Shown here: positions 15,201 through 26,100 of the stretch, one piece after another
How the letters are laid out: the number at the start of each line of letters is the position of its first letter
Position numbering within the stretch: the stretch's first letter is position 1
Source: Bilabrum cf. latius
Taxonomy: Eukaryota; Bigyra: Bicosoecida; Bigyra; Bicosoecida
Reading direction: 5' to 3'
Assembly: GCA_965178125.1 (NCBI GenBank)
Contig: OZ237736.1
Location: 1,240,001 to 1,304,000 of the forward strand
Length of the DNA: 64,000 bases
Translations under genes and position numbers: made by a program
Notes under the pieces: model-generated
Told to the model about the DNA's origin: nothing
The model's database searches: none
Seen by the model: only the letters and a program-made list of their open reading frames with translations

Positions 15201-16589
15201 GGATCTACAGGTGCCCCCAAAGGCGTGGTGGAGACGGAAGGCCGGTGGATGCTCGGCGTGCTCGGACGAGTTCCCGTGGAGCCACTTGTTTACCTTTCTA
15301 GCAGTCCCCTGGCGCACGGCATGGATCGCGGCATGTGCTGGGCTGGGCTGGTGGCCGGGGGGCGCATTGGGTTTAAGAGTTCGGTGATGAGCATGTACCA
15401 GGGTCTGTGTCGCCTGAACCCAACAGTGTTTGTTGCCATGCCGCATTTCTGGTCGGAGCTGTACGAAGATGCGAAGGACACCGGCATTGAGGCACCGCCC
15501 AGCGAGGGCGTAGCACCGTCGGAACCCTCAGAGCCATCAGCAGGTAGAGCTGCAAATGCAGGACAAAATGGGGGGGGTGAGAAAGCAGGAGAAACTGGCG
15601 CTCCATCTGCCGGGCAGATCCTGGCCCGGAGCCGCCTCGGCCGACGAATGCTCCTCGCCAACACCGGCGGAGCGCCCATCGCCCCGTCTGTACAAGCGTG
15701 GTGTGGGACCCTACTGGAAAGCAAGGTCCTGGGGAACAACTACGGCGCTACTGAGTGCCCCGGGATAAGCATGGACGGCGCCATCAGCTAGCAAGCAGAG
15801 CTCAGGCTCCGTTGCCTGGAGGACGAGGACGCGGAGGGAGGAGACCTGGGAGACGAGGTTGGCTCAGGTACCGAAAAGGATTCCATTAGAGGAGAAATCA
15901 TGGTTCGGAGCGTTCGAAATGCGCTTGGTTACTACCGCGAGCCGGGTTAGACCGTGTCTGCGTTCCATGCAGATGGGTGGTACGCGACTGGCGACATTGG
16001 CGTGCTGCGACGAACCCCGCCATTGCCACTGCCAGGTCCAGATGCCTCCGAGGAAGACATGCAGGCAGCATAGGAGCGAGAACAGCAGTTGGACGATGCC
16101 TTTCGGTGCGTGCTGGGCACCCGGCAAGTCTCGAGCCGGCTGCAGCACGAATGCGCGAGGCTGGAGATCGTTGACCGGATCAAGAACCTGATCGAGCTGT
16201 ATCGTGACGGCCGGTCGGTCTGGTTCAACGCAGCCCCCGTAGAGTTTGTGTTGTCGGGCTGCCCTGGCGTAAAGCATGTAGTGCTTGCAGGTAGGCGAGA
16301 CATGGAGCAGCTCGTCTGCGTAGTGTCGGCGGCGGAGTCCAGTGGTGGGGGCGCGCCTGGCGCCAGGGGGACAGGGGACGAGGGTAAAGCACTGCTCGCT
16401 GCGATACGCAGTCACGGTCAAGACCAAGGCGTGCTAGTCTGGCAGCTGCCTAGCGCCATCGTGATGGCCAAGGAGCCGTGGGATGCCCGCAGCGGACTGA
16501 TGGTCGGCCTTGGCAAGGTGTCCAGGCACAAGGTGCTCAGGCGATACGCAGACGCCGTTGCCAAGGTGTACTCTGTGTTTCGTGACTAA
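12237..16589 (+). CDS. Large AMP-binding acyl-CoA synthetase-like protein
   Basis: Single exon, 1,450 residues, well above the usual 600-700 for long-chain acyl-CoA synthetases, because of an extra N-terminal region (about 450 residues) and several low-complexity inserts. Adenylate-forming family signatures: P-loop FTSGSTGAPKG (about residue 985), NNYGATE (about 1167) and DGWYATGDIG (about 1248). The N-terminal part (K-E-R-E-R-I-K-R-M-I-K-Q-W-Y) is not recognised. Twelve in-frame TAGs (12435, 12819, 12849, 13071, 14052, 14121, 15018, 15048, 15171, 15789, 15948, 16071). The one at 15948 lies in the conserved G-Y-Y-R-E-P-G-x-T segment. It ends at TAA at the expected C-terminus. The acyl substrate cannot be told; the normal C-terminal catalytic lysine region is hard to align, so activity is not certain. 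Confidence 0.85.
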
Positions 16590-16913
16590 GCAAATCCCAT
16601 TGATTTGGCAGTGCAGACTGGTGCGGCACGATGGCAGAGTCGCCGAGTCACGTGGTTGCTTAAGCGCAGCCTCCGGCCATGATATTGCTCAATTGTGGGA
16701 CTTCTCCAGACCGAGACTATACTAGAAGGGTGCATGTCAGCAACGGCAAACGGTGGTCAGATCTTGTTTAGCACAGAGAGTATCAGCACGTCTTGCCCTC
16801 CAGTCACGGTTAGGTTCCGCAGCGTTTTGCGCGGCGCCGGAAAGCGTGCCGAATTTACCTCGATCCTCTACAGCCCAAGTTTGGGATCAAGCCAAACATA
16901 GTTTCGCCAGACG
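16590..16913. other. Intergenic spacer
   Basis: No coding signal found on either strand. It holds the 3' flank of the acyl-CoA synthetase gene and the presumed promoter and 5' UTR of the SNARE gene. Confidence 0.5.
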
Positions 16914-17786
16914 ATGGCGACAAGATGGAGGGCTTAGTTTAATAGAGCTGATGGGGTCTCGAAGGTACGAGGCGGCAGTCTGAGTTCGATGCACCTCTTG
17001 TGTAGCAGCATCTAGCTTTTGTACCACGCTCACCAGAATTGGTCTATGTTCGCAGGATCTTATCGCGGAAATTGATTCAAGCTCGGTGCGTCAATTGGTT
17101 TGAAGCTGAAAATTGCTCCAAAGTAGCAAATTGCACGCATTTCCCTAGCGGTTGCCTTCCCACTGATTTCGCAGCCAAGTGATTCCAGGGTTAGAAAGCT
17201 TCAGCGGGACCTTGATGCTAAAGTGCATGACTTGAAATAGCTACTTGATGATATCGAAGAGGACAGTGATGAAGACAGCACAGTGGGACGCGGAGAGCTG
17301 CAGCGAATGCGCCAGGAATACCAAACACTGAAATAGTTATGTGATGACGTTAAGTCGGGGCGGCGAGCACCTACAAAGGCTAAGCATAGAGATGAACGCG
17401 CAGCGCTGATGAGCGCTGCTGCACCGTCGCCTGCGTATGGGGCATCTTCGGGAGACGGAGCAGCTGCACCTGCCATCTCGGACAGGGAGGTGATGCTGAC
17501 GCAAGAACGCAAGATTGATGAGCAGAACAGGCTGCTTGAAAAGCTAGACAGTGGTGCGGATGATTTATAGGAGCTGTCTTACGGGATTAGCGACGAGACG
17601 GACAAGGGAACGGCCCTACTCTCGTCGCTCGAGAGGAACGTCGACGATGCCCACACCGGCTTGAACCGGGAGGCGAGGAGGGCTGACTATGTCGCGCAGT
17701 AGACAAACAATTGCTGGATGTACGGCGTGATAGCCCTGGAAATAGGCGCTCTGGTGCTGATGCTGATCCTGCACAAGGGGTTGTGA
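16914..17786 (+). CDS. Qc-SNARE, syntaxin-8/SYP5-like
   Basis: Vesicle-fusion SNARE of the endosomal Qc type, 230 residues. Three exons, all phase 0: 16914-16964, 17056-17085, 17175-17786. The N-terminus R-W-R-A-Q-F-N-R-A resembles the SYP5 start (W-x-x-x-Y-N-x-A). The SNARE helix begins near KIDEQNRLLEKLDSG, and a C-terminal membrane anchor (MYGVIALEIGALVLMLIL) follows. Five in-frame TAGs (16935, 17238, 17334, 17568, 17700) in helical, Gln-friendly positions. At the ionic zero layer, where Qc-SNAREs have Gln (as in E-L-D-E-Q), the protein reads E-T-D-K-G, so the signature Gln appears to be missing. The 30-bp middle exon is inferred from splice sites and frame. Stop is TGA. Confidence 0.85.
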
Positions 17787-18176
17787 GCAAGGCTCGGGGG
17801 GTGCCATCTGGGTGATCACAAGAGGTGAGCGCTTGGCCCTGCATCGCACTGTTGCGGTTCGGTTCAGCATGACCCGTGCTTGTCTCAGTTATTATTCCCA
17901 TGCTCGGTGCAACAGCCAGTTTAGACTACCCCTTAAGATCCACACATGCGAGCTACTAGCCAACCAAACATCCTGGCCGCCGCGAGACACAGAGACCACC
18001 ACGCTATTTTTGTATGGCAATGGTTGCTTTGTTTACGTCTGAATCGATGGCCCATGATGCGAAGCAAGTCTGCACGCCGGCCAAGCCTGGCGGTCTGGGT
18101 TGCGTGCAGGTTCCGGTTGAATCTCGTTTATCCGCGATCCGAGGCTTCAGCCGCATTTCTCGCATTTATCTTTGCC
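17787..18176. other. Intergenic spacer
   Basis: Between the SNARE stop and the PDI start. Only short unsupported frames on both strands; nothing recognised. Confidence 0.5.
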
Positions 18177-18751
18177 ATGCGCGTCCTTGCCGCTCTTGCT
18201 TCTGCACTTGCGCTTGCACTCACTGTCCAGGCTGGATCCATCCACCTAACTGGGCATGATTTCGAGGAGAATGTGCTTAGTGAGTCATTTAGGTTGGAGA
18301 TTAAGGCGAGTATCATTATCAATCGGTCTACGAGCAACCACCGAAAACGTATAAATTCTTGCTTGTTTTGCCCCGTCCTTGCAGATGGAGAAGCTTGGAT
18401 GGTCAAGTTCTACGCGCCCTGGTGGTAAGCATGCTCAACAGCTGTACCGAGTACAGAGAGCCGCATACTTTTTTTTAAACCCCAGTTACATTATTTTATT
18501 TACGCAGCGGTCACTGCAAGCGCCTTGCTCCCGCTTGGAAGGAGCTGGGTGAGGCCGTGGAGTCCACGGACGGCCTCAACGTGGGCCAGGTCGACTGCAC
18601 GCAGCATCGCGACGTGTGCTCCCAGAATGGCGTGCGCGGCTACCCTACGGTCAAGTTGTTCAAGGACGGAGACAAAGAGGGAGAAGCATACCGTGGTGCC
18701 AGGTCTGTTGATGCCATGAAGGATTTCCTGATGTCGCAGAAGTCCGACTGA
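18177..18751 (+). CDS. Single-domain protein disulfide isomerase
   Basis: Secretory-pathway thiol oxidoreductase, 128 residues with one thioredoxin domain. Exons 18177-18279, 18385-18424 and 18508-18751. An Ala/Leu-rich signal peptide (MRVLAALASALALALTVQA) is followed by the thioredoxin fold with active site YAPWCGHCK; the Cys codon of W-C-G is split across intron 2. GYPTVKLFKDG is the typical cis-proline segment. No C-terminal KDEL-like signal (it ends SQKSD), so ER retention is uncertain. No in-frame TAG. Stop is TGA. Confidence 0.93.
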
Positions 18752-18901
18752 TCAGCAGGATATTCTTGGAGGTTCCCACCTGAGACAAGGCATGGACATA
18801 GATAAAGCAGAAGAGTAGTTGATTCTTCGGTTGACAGGCTTCGTCCGTTTCGTTCCTCTTTGAATCGCCCAGCTGCAACCAGATCAGATGTCTCCTCCTC
18901 C

Positions 18902-19949
18902 TCAGCTCGCCCCACCCCCTTCGCCCACGGCTACACCACCTGCGTCCTATTCAGAAGGGGCGCTTGTCTGCCCTGATGAGCTTCCCTCTGGTTTGCGCCC
19001 CGCTCCCGGGCCTGCATCGCTACTTCCCTAAGCATTTGGATCGGCCGCGACTGCCGAATCTGAGGTGGTCCCGACCACCGAGTCATGTGGTGCTGTGCTT
19101 GCATCTGCCTGTGCCGCACCACTCTTGGTTGCACTGCCGCCCGATGCACTGGTTGCGGGCTCCGCTGCACCGGCACCGCTGGCCGGTTCCTAGCCGCCGC
19201 TGCTGCCATCCGCGCTCGGTGCTCCTGCCCCTTCGGCGGTTTGCGCCGTGACTGGCGGCACGACGACTGGCTGAGCAGTTAGGTCTCGGACCTGCCATCG
19301 CGGACCGAATTTGATCGTGATGAGGGCGCCTCTGCCTGACGCACTCTTCGAGTCCTTGCGTGCGGACACCTCAGCGTTGAAACCCGCTGCTCTCAATGCT
19401 CCGCGTGCCACCCCAGCCATGAAAGATGCGCACGTAAATGATGCTGGGAATCCTCTGGCCGTCGTTCGGTTGACGTGGACGAAACGATCCGTGAGCGGAT
19501 CATCATCGAACAGGTTGACTGCGAAGACCAGCAAAAGCACCGACGGACCATGAACAAACTGCCGCATGCGCACGACGGTGCACGACGGAGCAATATACAA
19601 AATACGCGAGCTTTGTCTTACATGTACCAGCCTTCACTTGCGTTAGGTTTGACGCCTCATACCCGAACACAGCAGGCCACAACTTGAAGCGCAGCTTTTG
19701 TAAGATTTCGATGTGATCAGTCTCCCTTGCCTTCCTTACTTCCCGTCTACAGAGCCAAGCAAATGATTTAAAACCGACGCTGCTTCCCAAATCCTCCAGC
19801 TTGGCTGACAACTCCTTTGCAGAGGATGTTTGACGATAGTGCCGAACAATCTCAGAGAAAAGTAGCGCAAAGACCGATCCATCAAGCGTCCCGCTCTCCC
19901 GACGCAAGGTTACCTACGACAACCTTGCTGATATGGGGATGCGTTCCAT
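18902..19949 (-). CDS. TRAPPC5: TRAPP complex subunit 5 (Trs31/TRAPPC5) with C-terminal extension
   Basis: Core subunit of the TRAPP tethering/Rab-GEF complex at the Golgi. Exons 19622-19949 and 18902-19518, 314 residues against about 190 usually. Family features: FALLFSEIVRHY, the LGSSVGFK helix region, LWPAVFGYEASNL, and CASFMAGVARGAL followed by AGFNAEVSA. Four in-frame TAGs (19914, 19190, 19028, 18947). The first lies at residue 12, before any family-conserved sequence, and without reading through it the true start Met would be lost. The extra 110 or so residues are Ala/Gly/Ser-rich. The exon-1 donor could be GTAAGA at 19621 or an alternative 6 nt earlier. Stop is TGA. Convergent with the PDI gene. 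Confidence 0.9.
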
Positions 19950-20102
19950 GTTGTGGTAGCAGAATTGCGACAACTTTCTGGATCTTCTGTGGCCGCGTGA
20001 TCCGGATGCACCGATCTTGATGTGATGAGTATTTCCTAATCTGTGAAGATGAAGACACACTCGAGTCGATGTCCGCCCCGCCAGTGGGCCAGCTCACCAC
20101 CT

Positions 20103-22964
20103 TCAGTCAATCAGCTGCTCCTGCTCGCCCGCCTGCCCCCTACCTCGCAGCGCGAGCTTGAGCTCCACCGGCTGCACTGGGTCTGGCGGGGGTAGCGCCT
20201 GGTCGTCAGCAGCCGAGATGCCGCTGTAGAGCACGCCATCCGGCGTCACTGCTGCCCAGGCGATGCGTCGAGTGGAGTGGCCCACGGCCCAGCGCCCATT
20301 CCGGTCCAGCGCGATCACGCCGGACGCCCCCCGCACTCGGTGGAGCAGGTACCCGAGCGCCCGACGTATGGCCCGGCGGGGGTGCGCCGCATCCATGCCG
20401 GCAGAGAGATCATCTGTCCACGCCGAGCTGGACTCAGATGCGTCGCCGCGGTCGTTTCCATCGCCATCATTTCCATCGCTGTCACCTGCCTGGCTACTGA
20501 CTGTCGGTGTGCCCACGGTCGGCTCAACGTGACCTGCTGCACCGGAGCCCCCTTCCGCTACCCTTGCTTTCCCCTTGCCCTTGACCCTCGCTCCGGCCTT
20601 GCCGCGGCCCTTCGCCAGCCGTGCCTCGAACTGAGCCATGGAGCCGGGCTGTGGCGCCTCCGATTCCGAGTCCGAGTCCCTCTCCCACGGGTACCCATCG
20701 TCACGGTGGTCCTTGCCCTGGCCCCGGGCCCCAGCCCGTTGCTTGCCTGCCTCCACTTCTTCATGCGGTACCCTCCAGCCGCACCTCCCTGCCTCCAGGC
20801 CCTCAGCCACCCGCCTCGCCAGACTGACCCGCATGATGGCCTCGCCAAAGCCCGTCGCGCTCACAGCCCCGGACCAGTCATCCGCGAACCCGCCCGCACC
20901 CACGAGCGGCGAGTCACCAACCCGCCCCAGCAGCTTGTTGGTAATCCCACCCGTGCTGGTCGCGCTCGCAACGTGCCCTTGCAAGTCCAACGCCACTGCA
21001 CCCACGGTGTCGGTGCACGCACCGTCTCCTGGCCCGTCAATGTCAGCAACGCCAGCCTTGAGGGCGTCTGCATACATGACCCCCGCTGCGTCTTTCTTCG
21101 GCTGCTGCTCGTGGGCTGCGGGGGCAGAGCCGTTCGTTTTCATCGTTCTTGCCCTCTTCGGTGGGTTCTTAGGTGTGATCTCTGCTGCATCTGCCGCTGG
21201 CGACTTGCTGCTGTCCTTGGATGATGCGCGGCGGGCTCGTTTCGCAGGTAGCTTAGCCTTGCCGTTGCTCTTGCCGTTGCTCGCGGCACGCTTGCCCTTG
21301 CTCTGGCGGTGGTCGGCTTTCGCCTTCGCTTGCCCAGTAGCTTCCGCGGCAGATGTAGCGCTCCCTCGGCTCCGCTGCACCCTGCGCCTGTGGCTGGCCA
21401 CGGCCCGGACTGCAGCGGTGGCTGCCGCTGCTGCCACTCTGGCCACCTGCTGCTAGGCCGCTGCTGCGCGGCGTCGGGCTGTGGTTCTGCGGCCCTAGCC
21501 AAGCACCCTGTCGGCGGTGCGTCGCCTCCGTCTCTGGTGCATGGTGGTCCGGTGGCCGTAGCCAGACCGAAGCTGTGCCTCGGCAAGCTGCGCTTCTTCC
21601 TCGTAGGACTCGAGAGAGTCGTTCACGGAGATCATGCCGATCCCATCTGCATCGGCATCGGTGGGGGGGAATTCTCCGGCTGAGCTGGAGCTGGAGCTGC
21701 TGCTGGACGCATGCGTTGCGCTGATTGAAAGCCCACCGGGCCCATCCAGTCCCTCGGTTGCTCCTGCAACGGCACTCGTGGCCGCTGCAACCGCTGCAAC
21801 CACCGCTGTCTACTCCTCGGCAGCCGACATGCCCATCGCATCTTCAAGTTGCTACCCCTGCCCAGCGGTGGGAGGCGGGGGCATCCCAGTGGTGGTGCCG
21901 TCACCCTGCGCCGGTGACTACCCCCCTACGGCGATCGGAGCTGCCTCCTAGATTGCAGACACGGCAGCGGCCGCTGCAACCGTCGCTGCCATCCTCGCGG
22001 TGGACTGGTTGTGCGCGTGCACCTCACCCTCGCCCTCGGCGGCCCCAGCGGCGTCTGCAGTCTGGTTTGACCCCACGCCGTTCTCTCCCCCTGAATGGTC
22101 AGTTCCAGCAGGATGGTCCTGATCGACCTCCATGGGACTTTGGCCGGCTGCTGCTGCTGCTGCTGCAGGCTGCTTCAGGCTTTCCCCCGCCTGCACCTGC
22201 TCGTGCTCGCTGCCTGCCACGGCCACGTGGCCGGCAGGAAGGGCGGACGGATGCGCCGCCCCCGGCAGCACCCTGCCGTACACCAGCCTGTTTTCCCGGA
22301 GGAACGAAGCGAGCGATGTCCTCTCGCGAGCCGCCGCAAGCCGCTGCCTCGCTTCTGGTGTGACGAGTGCGCCGTGCTCCACGAGGTCAGCACCGATGTG
22401 CTTCGCAAAGGCATTGGCGCCTTCGCCGCATAGAAGAACGTGCTTGGTCGATTCCATTACGAGCCGAGCGACGCTTACTGGGTTCCTCGCGATCGAGATT
22501 CCGCACACTGCGCCGGCAGACAGGCGATGGCCGCAGCACACCGATGCATCGCATTGAACGATCCCAGTCGTCGTGAGGCTGCTTCCCCGGCCAGCGTTGA
22601 AGCTCGGGTCGTCTTCAAGGACGCGCACAGCAGCTTCAACTGCCTCCACGGCCCCAGTTGCATCGTCGCTCGCCCCCGCACCGAACTCGTGGCTCCAGGC
22701 GGCCTGCTTGCCGCTCATTCGAATCCACCCGGCAGTAGCAGCTCGGCGCACGCCTGCGAGAGCTCTAGGCACAATAGCGTCGGGCAGGTACCATCCACCC
22801 CCATGCACAATTATGAGTGGGGCTTTCTGCTTCGGAGCTACAGTCTCGGCCCCGCGTTTTTCAGGCTATCCCGAAGTGCCTTTGATTGTTGCACTTGCTC
22901 GCGAGCCTGAGGATCGCGCCTTTCGGCTCCCATTCGAGCCCTTGACTGTTCGTTTAGTTGGCAT
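20103..22964 (-). CDS. Ntn-hydrolase asparaginase-2 / isoaspartyl peptidase with giant linker
   Basis: Single exon, 953 residues; the family is usually about 320. The alpha part starts LIIVHGGGW, with the F-N-A-G-R-G-S motif and a glycine-rich strand. The beta part starts at the autocleavage site T-D-T-V-G-A-V-A, predicted nucleophile Thr653, followed by [20 protein letters not shown] and GAGGFAD. Between them lies a linker of about 350 residues: Ala-rich, acidic, then Arg/Lys-rich with a possible nuclear-localisation character. Family knowledge: autoproteolysis yields alpha and beta chains, hydrolysing L-Asn or isoaspartyl peptides. Seven in-frame TAGs (22866, 21948, 21918, 21852, 21810, 21495, 21453), mostly in the linker. 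Another low-complexity insert lies after residue 730. Stop is TGA. Confidence 0.9.
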
Positions 22965-23183
22965 GAAAGTATTGGTCCACCGTAGAACCTGGGGCTTGTT
23001 CACTCTACACGTGTAAAGTGGGGGAGGGCCGCAGAAAATAGGGCAATCTTCCGCCGTTCGCAGTCTTCCGTGGCGGAAGCCGGTAGCGAACCTCTCGACA
23101 TTTTGGCATGAATGGAAGCGTACTGGCCGATTGAGGTGACCCAAGGTAATTATTCGTACGATTTGATTATTGACCAGTTGAAT

Positions 23184-26100
23184 TCACTAAATTGTTGCCA
23201 TTGCGAGGGCAGACCGCAGCTGGTGAAACACTGCCGATCTTTCTGCGGCAACTTGCTACCTTCGTCGGGCCACATCAGCATGGAGCCTGTGAGCTTCCTC
23301 TTCTGACTGCCTCACAGCAGCAATATGCTTGCGGCGAGCGTGCTCCGCAGCTGCAGCTGCGGGAGACACCATGCTAGGGGATCCAGTCGGGCTCGACATT
23401 GGGGGTCCCAAGTCGGGCAAAGCACCTGCTTCCGGCTCGGCTCCACGCGAAATGCCAGATTGCCGCAGGTCCTTCGCCACTCCTGGGCGGTGCTACGAAG
23501 CGGGGCTACTTAATGCGTCCTACTGGTGGTTAGAGCGGTGTCGCTGCCTGCCGCTCGCTCTGCTCGACCTGCCAGTTGTCGCTGGCACCACCCGAGTCAT
23601 GCCGGCAACGGGAGACGCGAGCGCTTGAGCCCCTCCACTGGATCGCGGGCGCGCCCTAGCCTGCGTGCCTCGTTGAGGAGCCGCCCTTCTAGCAGATGGA
23701 CCCCTGCTGCCTCTAGAAACGGGTCCGTTGCCCTAGTGACCACCCCCCTGGTGGCCACGCGATGCCGTGGAGGAGAAGGCGGTGGAATTCCGTGTACTCC
23801 GTGAGCCCGATCGCGAGCCCGAGTGCGAGCGTGAAGGTACCAGGAGCCGGGGTGAAAAGGTCGCACCAGCCGCTTCGGACGGTAGCTGAGGCGCCGGTCG
23901 CTTGCGGGTCTGCTTGCCACGCATTGCACGCGCGGATGATTTGGTGGGCGTGCTGTGCAGTCGGTCGGAAGCGGCCTTTGCTCGAGTGCTGACCCGTCGC
24001 GGCCGGTCCGGGTGCCTTCCCACCGTGCTCACCGGTGCTTGAGCCCAGTCCATATCATCATCTCCGGGATAATCATGCCTGCGAGGCTGCTGCTGCGCTC
24101 TCCTCCTAGGGCTTGGAAACTGCGACCCGGGCGGCCGGACGTCTCCCGAGGTCGTCGTGAGGGGCACCCTTGCAGACGAAGGGACGGGGCCGCCGCCGTA
24201 CACGGGCTCATCCACATACTCGGTGCCATATACGGGCTCATCTTCAGCATCTGCGTCAAATGGCACGACCTTCAGCCCAATAGCCTCCGTAGTAGTCGAG
24301 TTCTGCCCTGCAGTGGCAGGCCTGCTGCCCAAGTAGCGCGCGATGAGGTCTTCGTCGCTGTCTTGCTGCTGCACAGGGGCGGGCGCTGCATCGAGGATCG
24401 GGACAGCGTCAGCTCCGTGGTGCGACTCGCTGGCTGCAGCTTGCTCCTACTCCTCTAGCTCGGCCTCTGCACGCAGTCGAACCAGGTGGTGAGCTGCAGC
24501 GGCCATGTCACCTGACAGGACAGCCTGAAGCACCGGTGCAAGCCTCTTTTCTGTTTCGACCGGGTCAGCGTCGCCGTGGTCCCGCAGGCTTTGGCTCGCG
24601 CTTCCACCAGCGTTTGGCTGCAAAGGCGAGCCTTCTCCGGACCGACCCTTCTGGGACGGACGTGGATGGGGTAGGTGGTACGCAGCCGTGCCACCAGTGC
24701 CACCTTCTGGTGCCGTGAGCTCGGGAGACTCAGACCGACGCTGCAGATCCCCAGCTGTCCCTACATCGACCACTTGCGCTGGCTACGACGCCTGAGTTGC
24801 GCTCGTTGGCTGCGAATGCGGTGCCTACGCCGCTGTTTGCTCCAAGGCCTGCAACTGGGCGGAAGTCACCGATGAATCTGAGGCAATGGCTCCTGCTGAA
24901 GACGCTGGAGCTTGAGCTTGAGCTTGAGCTTGAGCTTGAGCTTGAGCTTGAGCTTGAGCTTGAGCTTGAGCTTGAGCTTGAGCTTGAGCTTGAGCTTGAG
25001 CTTGAGCTTGACCTTGACCTTGACCTTGTGGTGGAGCTGGGATTGCGTCCGATACTGGAGGCAGAGGAGAAGCTGGGGCTGGCGCTGGTACCGGGGCCGG
25101 AGCTGGTGCCGAGGCTGGTGCTGGGGCTGATGATGTCGCTGTCGGCGCAGAATTTCGAGCCACCTTTGCTTGTGCTGCTGCAGGACTTAATGATGTTGGT
25201 GCCTCGGCCGATTTCATTCCTTTGGTTGCAGGCTCTTCAACCTGTGCTGCCTATGCCTTCATTGCAGCATCCGACGTATCAGCTACGGGGCCATCTGGAG
25301 GGGTGCGGCTTGAGTCCCTCCAACCGAGATCCTCGTGGGCTGCAGTAAGCCCATCCGCACTAGTAGCTGGCTTGACAGCATATACAAGCACATTTGACGC
25401 AGGTTGCGTTCCAAAAGAATCCTTCGCTTCTGGGCTGGGGGTGGCAGCCTCGCCGAGGTATTTCCTCGCGTTGGCCACAGAGCGCTACTTCAGCGCATCG
25501 AGAGCCTACTGCGACCTCCGAATCGCAGCTCCTGCGCGATCGTCAGATTCCGTCGCATCCAGCACGTCTGCAGCCTCACTCTTGTCGTCTGGCTTGCCCA
25601 CACCAGCCTCCTGCTTCTTCTCCTCGTCTGGCTTGCCCACACCAGCCTCCTGCTTCTTCTCCTCGTCTGGCTTGCCCACACCAGCCTCCTGCTTCTTCTC
25701 CTCGTCTGGCTTGCCCACACCAGCCTCCTGCTTCTTCTCCTCGTCTGGCTTGCCCACACCAGCCTCCTGCTTCTTCTCCTCGTCTGGCTTGCCCGCACCA
25801 GCCTCCTGCTTCTTCTCCTCGTCTGGCTTGCCCACACCAGCCTCCTGCTTCTTCTCCTCGTCTGGCTTGCCCGCACCAGCCTCCTGCTTCTTCTCCTCGT
25901 CTGGCTTGCCCGCACCAGCCTCCTGCTTCTTCTCCTCGTCTGGCTTGCCCACACCAGCCTCCTGCTTCTTCTCCTCGTCTGGCTTGCCCACACCAGCCTC
26001 CTGCTTCTTCTCTTCGTCTGGCTTACCAGGATTCACCACACCGATGCCGGGAGGAGGCGCAACTGCCGTGCCAGAAGCCTTGACAGCCTTCCCACGAAGA

